58,088 nucleotides of DNA from CAYURP01 sp964447175 (GTDB taxonomy: Bacteria > Zixibacteria > MSB-5A5 > SM23-73-2). Position 1 is the first letter of the stretch. The number at the start of each line of letters is the position of its first letter. The position numbers were made by a program, and so were the translations under genes. A model generated the notes under the pieces. It worked only from the letters and a program-made list of their open reading frames with translations. It was not told the origin of the DNA and made no database searches. The stretch spans positions 1 through 58,088 of the forward strand of contig CAYURP010000016.1 in assembly GCA_964447175.1 (NCBI GenBank). The letters run 5' to 3'. Positions 33,614-42,945 of this stretch are shown one piece after another.

Positions 33614-36250
33614 ATGCTTTTTTTGAGACAAAAATTTCTGGTTTTTCTGGGGTTGATTTTAATTTTGCCCCTTGTGGTTTATGCCCAGCCGGAGAAGGTA
33701 ATAATAAGCCAACGGCTCGATTATCAGAAAGCCTATCAATCCTCACTGCCTTTGCCTCAAAGGATAATAAGGAAAAAGGTGGGCCTGGCTTTGTCCGGTG
33801 GCGGTGCCCGGGGTTTTACCCAGATCGGAATACTTAAGGTTCTGGAAAAAGAGAATATTCCGGTTGATTTTATTGCCGGAACCAGCATGGGTGGAATCAT
33901 CGGAGGGCTTTATGCCTGCGGGTATTCGGCTCAAGAACTGGAGGATCTGGCATTGAAAATAGACTGGATGGATATGTTAAGCGACACCCCGCCCCGTCTT
34001 TCCCTTCTTTTGAGCCAGAGGGAGGAAAGGGAGCAGTCTTTCATAAAGCTTCGCTTCGACGGTCTTAAACCCTACATCCCACAAGCTTTGACCTCAGGGC
34101 AAAAAATATCCAATCTTCTGTCTGATCTCACTATGAGGGCGAATTTTTTTGCCCGCTCGAATTTCGATAAGCTGAAGATACCCTTCAGGTCTGTGACCAC
34201 GGACCTGGTAAGCGGCAAGGAGATAGTCCTGGGTTCTGGCGATCTGGCTGAAGCGCTTAGGGCCACCATGGCCATACCTTTAGCCCTCACACCGGTGGAG
34301 AAAGACGAAATGCTTCTGGTGGATGGGGGGCTGGTTGACCCCGTTCCGGTGGGAGTGGTCCGGGAAATGGGAGCAGAGGTGGTTTTTGCTGTTAATACCT
34401 CTGCTGATCTTCTGCCCAAGGATAAAATAGACACGCCTTTAGATATTGCTGATCAGACCACTACCATAATGTCTCTGCACAAGAAGACGGAACAACTCAG
34501 CTCAGCCGATCTGGTTATCTCCCCGGATCTGAGCCAATACTCTGCCATAGATTTCTCTCATATCCCTGAGCTGATAACCATAGGTGAGGATATTGCCCAG
34601 AGGAAGATCTTAGAGATTAAAAAACTTCTAGAAACTGAAAAAGGAGGTAAGGAAACCGAGATATTTCCAATTGAAAAAATTGAGTTCTCCGGCAACAGAT
34701 ACATATCAACGGAATTTCTTAAAAGGATAATCAATCCGATATCTCCGGCTCAGCTTTCCTATACTCAGATTGAAGATGACGTGGAGAGACTCATTTTGAC
34801 TGGCCATTTTTCAGAAGTTTCTGCTGAGCTTATGCCAGGCAGCGATCAATATGTTTTATCTTACCACCTGAAGGAAAATCCGAAAGTTGACCGGATAAAA
34901 TTTGTAGATAATACCCTTTTCCCGGATTCGGTTCTGGAGGAGAAAATCTCTTTTAGTCCGGGAATGATTGTTAATTACCAGATATTGAGCGAGGATCTGG
35001 AGTCGATAGTGGAACTTTATCATGAAAAGGATTACTCTTTAGCGGACATTGAAAAGATAGATTATGACTCTGCTTCAGGCGAGCTATACATAAGGCTGGA
35101 CGAGTGCCCAATCAACAAAATCGAGATCAAGGGAAACCACCGCACCCGGGACTGGATTATCCGGCGGAACTTTCCGCAGAAAGAGGGGAAGCCCTTTAAT
35201 CAGGTAAAGGTGAACCAGGGTCTACGCAATATCTACAATACCGGTCTTTTTGAGACGGTGATTCTGAATCTTTATTCATCACCTGAGGGGAACATACTCC
35301 AGATAAAGGTCAAGGAGAAAAAATTCGGCTTTGTAAGATTAGGTGTGCACTGGAACGACGAATACCATACCGAGGGATTTGCCGAGCTGGTGGACGAGAA
35401 CGTTTTCGGAATAGGGAACGAGATTTACGCTCATTTTCAGTATGGCCACAGAAAGCAGATTTACAGTTTGAATTTCAAGGCGGATCGGATCTTCAAGACC
35501 TACCTGACCTATAAGCTCAAACTCTATCACACCCGGGATAAAAGATACCTCTATGAACAGCACGAGAAGTCAGAAACATTCAATCAGAAAAGAACAGGGG
35601 CAACCTTCTCTTTAGGCCAGCATATATCAAGGTTAGGAACTTTCTCCATTGAGGGAAGAGCGGAAAAGGTATATCTGAGATATAATACCGAGCAGAAATG
35701 GAGGGAAACCCATATTAGGAGTTTGACTTTTAAATCTCTTGTGGATACCTTCAACAAATTCCCCTTTCCGGATTATGGCAAGTCTCATCTCTTTTACCTC
35801 GAATTAGCCAGCGATATCTTAGGAGGGGAGGTAGTCTACAAGAAAGCCGGGACCTCCCTCGAATCGTATTTTCCTTTGGGCAAAAGATTCAATTTTCATC
35901 CCAAAGTGTCTTTCGGTTTCTCGGATAAGGGACTTCCTCTATCGGAGAAGTTTACTCTCGGTGGTAAGGATAACTTTTTCGGTCTTTACTCAGAGGAGCT
36001 AAAAGGGGATAAGATGATCCTGTTAAACCTGGGTTTCCGGGTAAACTTTCTTAAAAGACTCTACTTGACCTTAAGATACGATTGGGGCGATGCCTGGTCC
36101 AAGCTCGGGGAGATAAAGTGGGAAAAGGCAGAGCAGGGGATAGGGGTAGGGTTTTCCCTGGCAACCCCACTTGGTCCCATCGAGTTTTTCTACGGAAAAG
36201 CCAAAGGCAAAGAGGAAAAAATCTACATGCAGGCGGGCCTGGAGTTTTGA
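33614..36250 (+). CDS. Patatin-like phospholipase fused to POTRA and BamA-type barrel (PlpD/FplA-like)
   Basis: 878 residues. Signal peptide (1-24, VVYAQ). The patatin domain (about 56-330) has the oxyanion loop SGGGARG, nucleophile Ser91 in GTSMG and Asp237 in DGGLVDP, so the Ser-Asp dyad is complete. From about 350 to 570 come POTRA-like repeats (IEKIEFSGNRYISTEFL, CPINKIEIKGNHRTRDWI). The C-terminal 300 residues are an Omp85-type barrel ending on Phe. This matches type Vd autotransporters (PlpD) and long FplA-like forms, which carry a lipase at the outer membrane. The start has no strong ribosome site. Confidence 0.9.
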   Translation: MLFLRQKFLVFLGLILILPLVVYAQPEKVIISQRLDYQKAYQSSLPLPQRIIRKKVGLALSGGGARGFTQIGILKVLEKENIPVDFIAGTSMGGIIGGLYACGYSAQELEDLALKIDWMDMLSDTPPRLSLLLSQREEREQSFIKLRFDGLKPYIPQALTSGQKISNLLSDLTMRANFFARSNFDKLKIPFRSVTTDLVSGKEIVLGSGDLAEALRATMAIPLALTPVEKDEMLLVDGGLVDPVPVGVVREMGAEVVFAVNTSADLLPKDKIDTPLDIADQTTTIMSLHKKTEQLSSADLVISPDLSQYSAIDFSHIPELITIGEDIAQRKILEIKKLLETEKGGKETEIFPIEKIEFSGNRYISTEFLKRIINPISPAQLSYTQIEDDVERLILTGHFSEVSAELMPGSDQYVLSYHLKENPKVDRIKFVDNTLFPDSVLEEKISFSPGMIVNYQILSEDLESIVELYHEKDYSLADIEKIDYDSASGELYIRLDECPINKIEIKGNHRTRDWIIRRNFPQKEGKPFNQVKVNQGLRNIYNTGLFETVILNLYSSPEGNILQIKVKEKKFGFVRLGVHWNDEYHTEGFAELVDENVFGIGNEIYAHFQYGHRKQIYSLNFKADRIFKTYLTYKLKLYHTRDKRYLYEQHEKSETFNQKRTGATFSLGQHISRLGTFSIEGRAEKVYLRYNTEQKWRETHIRSLTFKSLVDTFNKFPFPDYGKSHLFYLELASDILGGEVVYKKAGTSLESYFPLGKRFNFHPKVSFGFSDKGLPLSEKFTLGGKDNFFGLYSEELKGDKMILLNLGFRVNFLKRLYLTLRYDWGDAWSKLGEIKWEKAEQGIGVGFSLATPLGPIEFFYGKAKGKEEKIYMQAGLEF

Positions 36251-36301
36251 TTCCGGTTCATTGATGGTAGAATTAGATTTACATTACCCCTCAGAAAAAA
36301 A

Positions 36302-36794
36302 CGTCCGGGATAAACCCGGACGCTACGAATTCATCATTATTGTGGTGGACAGGTCCCTTGACTGTCCACAGGTTTATTGCTGGGTCAGGGGACCCAGCAA
36401 GCACCAATGGGCACGATTGGAGTGTGAACCTTCAGGTTCACCCATAATACACCGGAGCCATAAAGGCTCTTCTACGCGTAGCAGAGGATTTACCCATCTG
36501 CGTTATTCGGTATCACAGGTTGTCCCAACCTGTGATAACACAAATATGGGTAGTTCTGGGTCTCCTGACCCAGAATTAAATTCGTTGGTGGTGGAATTGG
36601 ATTTACACCACTAGGTTTTTAAGGTTGGGCAAATCCAATTGCCCAACCAACTGGGTAAGACAAGGTCAGGAGACCTTGTCCTACCAATTTATTGAGTTCT
36701 AACCAAAATAATACAACCCCATCTTGAAGCAAGGTGGGACTTAGGTTGAGCAATTCCCCCGCTTATGCGGGATCTTGACGACAATTGCTCAACC
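36302..36794. repeat. dense cluster of about 11-12 distinct hairpins
   Basis: The gap 36251-36842 has no gene. Stems in order: CGTCCGGG/CCCGGACG (36302-36322) then CTAC; GTGGACAG/CTGTCCAC (36345-36369); TTGCTGGGTC/GACCCAGCAA (36377-36400); GTGAACC/GGTTCAC (36424-36441); GAGCC/GGCTC (36455-36469) then CTAC at 36472; TATCACAGGTT/AACCTGTGATA (36511-36537); GTAG then TTCTGGGTC/GACCCAGAA (36554-36575); GGTTGGGCAA/TTGCCCAACC (36623-36648); GACAAGGTC/GACCTTGTC (36659-36680) then CTAC; CCCATCTTG/CAAGGTGGG (36718-36738); and a nested element with outer GGTTGAGCAATT/AATTGCTCAACC (36744-36794), inner CCCGC/GCGGG and linker TCTTGACGAC. Apparent frames here are not judged coding. Confidence 0.8.
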
Positions 36795-36842
36795 AACACA
36801 AGAACTTCTTTTTTTGTATAATATATTCTAAGGTAGGTCTTT

Positions 36843-38615
36843 ATGATCGATCTGGTATTGTTACATCCGCCAAGCTTTTATGATTTCAGGAAAAAACCTA
36901 TACTCTGGGGGCCGATTGCTGATGTGATTCCCTCCACTCCGATTTTTGAGATGTACCCCATTGGTTTTGTTACTCTATCTCAGTATCTGGAAAAGAACGG
37001 ATACAAGGTCAGAATAATCAATGTGGGCTTAAAGATGTTAATGGATTCATCCTACGATGCGGAAAAGGAAATCAAAAATATTAACCCTAAAGCTTTTGGT
37101 ATTGACCTTCACTGGCTGCCTCATGCCCAGGGTGGGTTGAAACTTGCAGAGATCATAAAAAAGTATCATCCAGAAACGCCGGTGATCTTCGGAGGGCTTT
37201 CTGCAACCTATTATCACGAAGAACTTATGGACTATCCTGACGTCGATTTTGTGATACGTGGTGATTCGACTGAGGAGCCTCTGCTTCAACTTTTGAAATC
37301 GCTGGATAATCACAGAGATTTCTCAGAAATTCCTAACCTTACCTACAGAGATGAGAACTACGAGACAAAAATCAATGCTCTGACATGGGTTCCTGAGAAT
37401 TTAAACCACGTGTTTATTGATTACTCCCGAATAGCTGAATCTTTGCGCCGGGATAAGGACGCAATGGGCTATCTACCATTCAAGGGATGGGAAGCATATC
37501 CCATCACAACCGTTCTTACCTGTCGAGGCTGCACCTATAACTGCCCCAGCTGTGGAGGATCATCCAACTCATATTCTAAGATATGTAAAAGAAAAAAGCC
37601 CGCCTACCGTGATCCAGAGCTGGTGATCAAGGACATCAAATCCGCTCACTTTTTCGTCAAAGGTCCGGTCTTTGTTGTGGGTGATATAAGACAGCCTGGT
37701 GAGGAGTACGCCAACAGGCTTTTGTCCCTTATCAAAAAGGAAAAGATCGAGAACCATCTGGTCTTTGAGTTCTTTGAGATGCCCTCACCGGATTTTATAA
37801 AAAAATTAGGGGCGCACGTAAAGAACTTCAACATCCAGCTTTCGCCTGAGGATCAGAGTAAGACCGTGCGAAGATTCTTCAGGTCTCAGTTTGACAATGA
37901 TAGATTAGAGGAGGCAATCGATGCTTCGTCAAAATCAGGATGCCAGAAATTGGACTTGTACTTTATGATTGGCCTTTCTGAGCAAACTCCTGAAGCTGTT
38001 TCCGACACGGTAAGATACTGTGATTATCTCCTTAACAAATTCAACCATAGAAGATTTCTTTGCTCCTATATTTCGCCTTTGGCTCCCTTTATTGATCCGG
38101 GAAGCTCTGTGTTTGAGAATCCAGACGATTTTGGATACAAGATATTTTTCAAAACCTTAGAGGAACATAGAAAAGCTCTCAGCTCCCCCAGCTGGAAGTA
38201 TATGTTGAATTACCAGACCCAATGGATGAACCGGGATCAAATCGTGGAGACCAGTTACCAGGCAGCAATGGAGTTGAATCGGATAAAGTTTAATCACGGA
38301 ATCATCTCCTCCCGGGAATTTCAGAGGCTTAAAAAAAGAGTTGAGCAGAGTTTGAGAGCATCAGAGGCAATAGATAAAATTGTGGAAAGTGGACAATTAG
38401 AGAAAAGTTTTGAAAGCGGAAATTATAACGGAAAGATAGACTCAGATGCATTGCAGGTGGAATATTTCAGCATCTGTGAGAAAAATGAGCTGAAATGGCC
38501 TACCCGAATTTTCAACTTCAATCTTCCTCAGCCTTTTCTCAAGCTATACTCTTTGATCTTTATCCTACCCAATTTCATCAGAAATCTTCTGATGGAAATG
38601 AGTGGGAAGCGATAA
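36843..38615 (+). CDS. B12-binding/radical SAM protein (MJ_0865-like)
   Basis: 590 residues. The N-terminal 150 residues form a cobalamin-binding Rossmann domain (YPIGFVTLSQYLEKNGYKVRIINVG, PVIFGGLSATYYHEEL, VIRGDSTEEPL). The radical SAM cluster motif is CTYNCPSC with Cys230, Cys234 and Cys237, preceded by Cys227 (TCRGC) and followed by GGS. The combination RGCTYNCPSCGGS fits the TIGR04190/MJ_0865 group, whose reaction is unknown. It is an iron-sulfur, SAM-dependent cytoplasmic enzyme, possibly a methyltransferase by analogy with other B12-radical SAM proteins. AGGTAGG precedes the ATG. Stands alone after the hairpin cluster. Confidence 0.8.
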   Translation: MIDLVLLHPPSFYDFRKKPILWGPIADVIPSTPIFEMYPIGFVTLSQYLEKNGYKVRIINVGLKMLMDSSYDAEKEIKNINPKAFGIDLHWLPHAQGGLKLAEIIKKYHPETPVIFGGLSATYYHEELMDYPDVDFVIRGDSTEEPLLQLLKSLDNHRDFSEIPNLTYRDENYETKINALTWVPENLNHVFIDYSRIAESLRRDKDAMGYLPFKGWEAYPITTVLTCRGCTYNCPSCGGSSNSYSKICKRKKPAYRDPELVIKDIKSAHFFVKGPVFVVGDIRQPGEEYANRLLSLIKKEKIENHLVFEFFEMPSPDFIKKLGAHVKNFNIQLSPEDQSKTVRRFFRSQFDNDRLEEAIDASSKSGCQKLDLYFMIGLSEQTPEAVSDTVRYCDYLLNKFNHRRFLCSYISPLAPFIDPGSSVFENPDDFGYKIFFKTLEEHRKALSSPSWKYMLNYQTQWMNRDQIVETSYQAAMELNRIKFNHGIISSREFQRLKKRVEQSLRASEAIDKIVESGQLEKSFESGNYNGKIDSDALQVEYFSICEKNELKWPTRIFNFNLPQPFLKLYSLIFILPNFIRNLLMEMSGKR

Positions 38616-38650
38616 ATAGCCTTGCTTGATCTATAAACCGATTTATTAAA

Positions 38651-39526
38651 TTAATCTATGGGCTTAAACAGGCTTTTAATTTTTTGGACGATTATTCTTA
38701 TCACAGCTCCAATATAAAGCAGGGTATAAGAGGGGATAAGCAGGATTTTATCTGTGGGAGTCGTTCGATGTTTTTTTAAGAACTTGTAATATCCGCGATG
38801 GGATAGATAAATCATTTTGGGTTTGGCTTTTCGGGTGGAAGCGCCCAGGAGATGATAGGCTTTTGCTTCCGGATAATAGAATATTTTCCAGTTAGCTTTT
38901 TTCAACCGGTAACATAGATCGACGTCATTGAAAAACATGACAAAGCTCTCATCCATAAGCCCCACCTGGTCTAATGCTCTTCTGCGCAGCATCAAAGCCG
39001 AACCCATAGGCTGATCCACCTCCCTCAAGGAATCGTGATCAAAATAACCCATCCTCCATCTTGCAAAGGATTTGCTTTTTGGAAACAGATATGATAGACC
39101 CAGAACCTCATATATCAGTGTTGAAAATCCCGGAAACTCCCGACAGGAAGGTTGGAAACTTTCATCAGAATTCAGAAGCTGTGGTCCTGCTGCCCCTGCC
39201 TCAGGATGATGTTCCATAAATAAAAAAAGATCCAGCAAGGCATTGTCCTTGAGCCTCACGTCCGGATTCAAAAGCAGAATATACTTGCCCAGGGAGCATT
39301 GTATTCCCTGATTGTTAGCTTTAGCATAGCCTAAGTTCTCTTTGTTTTCAATGACGATAACCTGAGGATAAAATTCCCTGATTATGTCTTTGGTGGCATC
39401 CTGGGAGTCGTTATCCACCACCACAATTTCAAACCTCAGTTTACCCTTATGGGTATAAATCGAATCCAGGCACTCTCCGATTAAACCAGAACTGTTCCAG
39501 GTAACTATGACGATCGATACGTCCAT
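38651..39526 (-). CDS. Family 2 glycosyltransferase
   Basis: 291 residues. GT-A fold: VSIVIVTWNSSGLIGECLDSI at the N-terminus, VVVDNDSQD (first Asp motif), LLNPDVRL (DxD-equivalent) and DVDLCYRLKKANWKIFYYPEA near the end. A hydrophobic segment close to the C-terminus may attach it to the inner membrane. Resembles rhamnosyltransferase-type GT2 enzymes of polysaccharide synthesis; donor and acceptor unknown. Last gene of the leftward lnt-to-GT2 run. Confidence 0.9.
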   Translation of the reverse strand: MDVSIVIVTWNSSGLIGECLDSIYTHKGKLRFEIVVVDNDSQDATKDIIREFYPQVIVIENKENLGYAKANNQGIQCSLGKYILLLNPDVRLKDNALLDLFLFMEHHPEAGAAGPQLLNSDESFQPSCREFPGFSTLIYEVLGLSYLFPKSKSFARWRMGYFDHDSLREVDQPMGSALMLRRRALDQVGLMDESFVMFFNDVDLCYRLKKANWKIFYYPEAKAYHLLGASTRKAKPKMIYLSHRGYYKFLKKHRTTPTDKILLIPSYTLLYIGAVIRIIVQKIKSLFKPID

Positions 39527-39576
39527 CTCAGTAAATTAAAAATTTAAAGTTAAAAATTTAGAATTCATTTTAATAA

Positions 39577-40884
39577 TCAATGTTTTTGCAACACCAATTC
39601 AAAAAGCTTTGCTAGTTTGGAGGTAAGGTATCTTCTTTCTAAGAATTTCAGATCCTCAACCTTCAGTTCAGCAACTTTTTCTTTTTTATCGAATTTTTGA
39701 TAGAAATAAAATAAAGCTTCCTTGATCTCCGGGATATTATCAGGTGATACGACCTTGCCAGCATTGAACTCTTTTATGATCTGGGCAGCAGCCCCCTTGG
39801 GAGGAACCACAGCTAGAATGGGTTTTTGAGCAGCCATATATTCAAAGATCTTTCCAGTGAGGATAATTTCACCCTGTTTTCGAGGGGTTATGGCTAATAA
39901 AAAAAGATCAGCTTGACTCAGAAACTCCACTGCCTGCTTATGAGGCAGGTATCCTTTTTGTTCCACGATATTTTCAAGATCATACTTTGTGAGCAGTTTA
40001 TCCATATCAATTCCTGCGCAAAGACCAATATGATTGAATTTAATTTTATTTTTAGGAATCAGGTTTTCCTCAAGAAGGCCAGATAGGGCTGCCAAAAAAG
40101 GCTGGGGGTTATGATCCGGGCTAAAAGTTCCCATATAAACTACGGTGAAAAGATCAGACCGGGATTTTGGAGTTAATTGAAAATCCTCTGAATCAAATCC
40201 GCTAAGGATAAGTTCTGATTTCCCTATTCTATTTTCTATTTCTTTAAGTTTTTGCAGTAATATATCGTTTACTGCGGTTACCCCATCTGCCTTTTTTAGT
40301 AGTGTTTTTTGTATTCTGTTTTTTAACCAGATATGAATAGGAGTTGGTGGATATTCATACTGGTAGCCACCGCTCCAAAGGTCCCGATAATCTGAAACCC
40401 ATTTGATTCCGGTTAGAAGGCTCAAAAGATAGCCTATCAAGTGAGAGGTTATTGGTGGGGAGGTGGAGAAAATCAGATTGATCTTTTCCCTTTTACACAA
40501 AAAATATCCCTTTGCCAGGGCCCAGGGCAGCCAGCCGATCTTGTTGTCCGGAAAAAGAAACCAGGACAGGAACTTGGACTTTCCCTCAGTGTAGGATTTT
40601 GCTTTTCCCTTCTTTTTTCTTTTAAAAAATTTCCTGATTAGAAACAAAATCCTCAAAGGATCTAACGAGCCCGTACGAAAAACTTCAACATTTTCAGGAA
40701 TTTCCTCCATTAATGAGGGGTCAGATGATAGATACTCCACATCCTTTAATGTTAAGACCACCGGCTGCCAGCCAAACTGAGGGAGATATTTGACAAATTT
40801 AGCTACCCTCTGTACTCCTCCCATACCCATAGGAGGGAAATAATAAGCTATGATTAATACTTTCTTTGTAAATATCTCAGTCAT
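39577..40884 (-). CDS. Family 4-like glycosyltransferase
   Basis: 435 residues. GT-B fold: YYFPPMGMGGVQRVAKFVKYLP with the glycine-rich loop near the N-terminus, SDYRDLW in the middle, VYMGTFSPDHN at the start of the C-terminal domain, and GEIILTGKIFEYMAAQKPILAV with the E-x7-E-like donor region. Acts on an extracellular polysaccharide or glycolipid precursor in the cytoplasm. Its start overlaps the end of the next GT gene by eight bases, so the two are translationally coupled. Confidence 0.88.
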   Translation of the reverse strand: MTEIFTKKVLIIAYYFPPMGMGGVQRVAKFVKYLPQFGWQPVVLTLKDVEYLSSDPSLMEEIPENVEVFRTGSLDPLRILFLIRKFFKRKKKGKAKSYTEGKSKFLSWFLFPDNKIGWLPWALAKGYFLCKREKINLIFSTSPPITSHLIGYLLSLLTGIKWVSDYRDLWSGGYQYEYPPTPIHIWLKNRIQKTLLKKADGVTAVNDILLQKLKEIENRIGKSELILSGFDSEDFQLTPKSRSDLFTVVYMGTFSPDHNPQPFLAALSGLLEENLIPKNKIKFNHIGLCAGIDMDKLLTKYDLENIVEQKGYLPHKQAVEFLSQADLFLLAITPRKQGEIILTGKIFEYMAAQKPILAVVPPKGAAAQIIKEFNAGKVVSPDNIPEIKEALFYFYQKFDKKEKVAELKVEDLKFLERRYLTSKLAKLFELVLQKH

Positions 40885-41947
40885 TCTTTAATAAATTGCA
40901 AAAACTATCCTCGATTTTTCTCATATTATCTTCCCATAAAGCTTTCTTTCTTATCACGATGAGATTTTCCTCTCTAAAATTATTCAATTTATTAAAATTA
41001 GCTATGGCAAAAATTATCTTTTCAGCCAAAGCCTGGTGATCCTCAGGAGAAAACAGAAAACCGTTCTCTCCGTTTCTTATCCATTCCCGGTTTCCGGGGA
41101 TGTCGGTAACCACAGGAATAATGCCTGATGCCATGGCTTCCAGCAATGCCACTGAGGTGCTGTCCGAAAGGGAGGTGGAGACATATATATCAGCCTTCTG
41201 AAAAAGATTCATAAATTCTTCTCTGGGTAAAAAAGGCTTGAACTCGATAAATTTATTCAGACCTAACTTATATGACAATCCGAGCAGATTCTTCTTTTGA
41301 GAACCGTCTCCGATAATTACGAATTTGACTTTTTTCGGATATACTTTAATTACCCTGGAAGCAGCCATTAGCAGGGTTTTATGATTATATATAGGTTCCA
41401 GTTTTCTGGCACTCAGAATGGTAAAGGTCTTCTGGGATTGGCGTTTTTCCTCACTTTTTTCTAAAAGGCTCTGGTTAATTCCCATAGGGGAGATGATTAT
41501 TCTTTGTCTCATAACTCCCATCTTTTCCACAGCATCTGCCAAGTTCTGACCATCTGCGGTTAAAAGATCAGCTTTTTCTAACACATACTTTACTCTGAGC
41601 CTATGTATAAAAGATTTTTTTGGTGAGATCAGGACATCTGAGCCCCAGCAGGAAACAACCAGGGGCTTAAATCCAGTTAAAGCTCCAGTGAATCCATAAG
41701 CCGAAGCGAAATGGGCATTCAGAATATCAGGGGCTATCTCTTTTAAAATATTTTTAACCTGGGGAACAACCAGTATAAATTTCAAGGCATTGACAGGACA
41801 ACAAGATTTCAAGACATGGTGAGGGGCTTTAATTTTGATGCCCTGTTCTAATGAGAGCAGGTGGCACTGGTGACCTTTTTCTGCAAAATAATCCACCCAC
41901 CTTTGGGTGTGGTAACTTGTTCCATCTGCCAGAAAGCAGATTCTCAT
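40877..41947 (-). CDS. Family 4 glycosyltransferase
   Basis: 356 residues. MRICFLADGTSYHTQRWVDYFAEKGH at the N-terminus, with GSDVLISPKK and a C-terminal GT4 domain: TILSARKLEPIYNHKTL, KFVIIGDGSQKK, and SLSDSTSVALLEAMASGIIPVVTDIPGN with the E-x7 donor-binding signature. Overlaps the FemAB-like gene upstream by four bases (ATGA) and the GT4-like gene downstream by eight. Confidence 0.92.
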   Translation of the reverse strand: MRICFLADGTSYHTQRWVDYFAEKGHQCHLLSLEQGIKIKAPHHVLKSCCPVNALKFILVVPQVKNILKEIAPDILNAHFASAYGFTGALTGFKPLVVSCWGSDVLISPKKSFIHRLRVKYVLEKADLLTADGQNLADAVEKMGVMRQRIIISPMGINQSLLEKSEEKRQSQKTFTILSARKLEPIYNHKTLLMAASRVIKVYPKKVKFVIIGDGSQKKNLLGLSYKLGLNKFIEFKPFLPREEFMNLFQKADIYVSTSLSDSTSVALLEAMASGIIPVVTDIPGNREWIRNGENGFLFSPEDHQALAEKIIFAIANFNKLNNFREENLIVIRKKALWEDNMRKIEDSFCNLLKND

Positions 41948-42939
41948 TTTTTAATGCCTCTTATTTTTTCGATAAACTCCCCCAGTCTTTTTTTCTTTTC
42001 ATATATCAGATATTCTTTATTTTCTGCACCCCAGGACTCCTTGAACCTTACCATCCCTTCTGCAGCTTCTGGTGTGGCTCCGAAGTTGAAAATTTTCAAA
42101 CCGTTTCTCTTTGCCCAGAGAATGCTTTGCAGAAACAAAGCATCGTTGGGTCTGGCGTTTAGCTCCACTGGGTCGGTTCCACCCTCCCAGGCATACAATG
42201 TGTCTTTGAACACAAAATTAATTAAGCTTCCAATTATCCTCTCATCTTTCAGGGCAATGAACCATTTTAAAAGATTCCCTTTATTCATCAGGGTAAAGAT
42301 ATTTTCAAAAAGTCGCAGTGGGAATTTTTTTGATTCCAGATTATATCTTCTCCAGGTCTCCAGAGAAAGCTGGTAACATGGTTTAATATCCTCTGGTGAT
42401 CGAATCTCTTTTACCTGGATTCCCCTTCTTTGAGATTGCCTGATTCCCTCCCTTCTTTTTCTGGTGAAACTTTTCATGTAGTCGGATTCATCAATCTGAT
42501 CCAGGTTGATCAGATGAGTATGATGTACAGAGGAGGCAAAACCTGTTTTTTGCAGATGTGGATCCTTAGTGTAAAAATCAACCACCTGAATTCTGGTCGT
42601 GCTCCAGCATTTGAGCAATTGCGATAGTTTCTCATAGATGGGTAAAAAGACGCTTTCATCGGTTTTATCCTTTTTGATTAATCCTCCATATGTGCCGTAA
42701 GGCATTGAATATAAATCTCTCAAACCAAATTTTCCCCTTTGCCACATAGGAAGCCCGGCAAGATATTCCCCCATTTCATCTATAGATATTATAAAAAAGG
42801 AGCTGGATCCGGGGAAGCTTTTCTCCCAAACTTTTGCCCAGGATTTAGTATGATAGACTGTGCTGTGGGGTGATTCTTTGAGAAGTTTATTCCATTTTTC
42901 TTCATTCAGATCATTGACGCTCTTAATCTCTACTCCCAT
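41944..42939 (-). CDS. FemAB-like / BioF2-like GNAT acyltransferase
   Basis: 331 residues with two GNAT-like halves, as in FemAB and PF13480 proteins. Recognisable are SPHSTVYHTKSWAKVWEKSF, RKRREGIRQSQRRGIQVKEI, KDERIIGSLINFVFKDTLYAWEGGTDP and GLKIFNFGATPEAAEGMVRFKESWGA near the C-terminus, the usual conserved end. Such proteins next to glycosyltransferases occur in exopolysaccharide loci, where they are thought to transfer an amino acid or acyl group to a sugar or peptide; the substrate here is unknown. Six bases separate it from the propeller gene upstream. Confidence 0.85.
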   Translation of the reverse strand: MGVEIKSVNDLNEEKWNKLLKESPHSTVYHTKSWAKVWEKSFPGSSSFFIISIDEMGEYLAGLPMWQRGKFGLRDLYSMPYGTYGGLIKKDKTDESVFLPIYEKLSQLLKCWSTTRIQVVDFYTKDPHLQKTGFASSVHHTHLINLDQIDESDYMKSFTRKRREGIRQSQRRGIQVKEIRSPEDIKPCYQLSLETWRRYNLESKKFPLRLFENIFTLMNKGNLLKWFIALKDERIIGSLINFVFKDTLYAWEGGTDPVELNARPNDALFLQSILWAKRNGLKIFNFGATPEAAEGMVRFKESWGAENKEYLIYEKKKRLGEFIEKIRGIKK

Positions 42940-42945
42940 AGAGAA

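Noticed and set aside
36171..36614. Open frame of 147 codons after the patatin gene
   Set aside because: It overlaps the patatin 3' end out of frame and then translates hairpin repeats.
36302..36794. Possible CRISPR array
   Set aside because: Units are palindromes of different sequence with irregular spacing. A CRISPR array needs one constant repeat with unique spacers of even length, and no cas genes are near.
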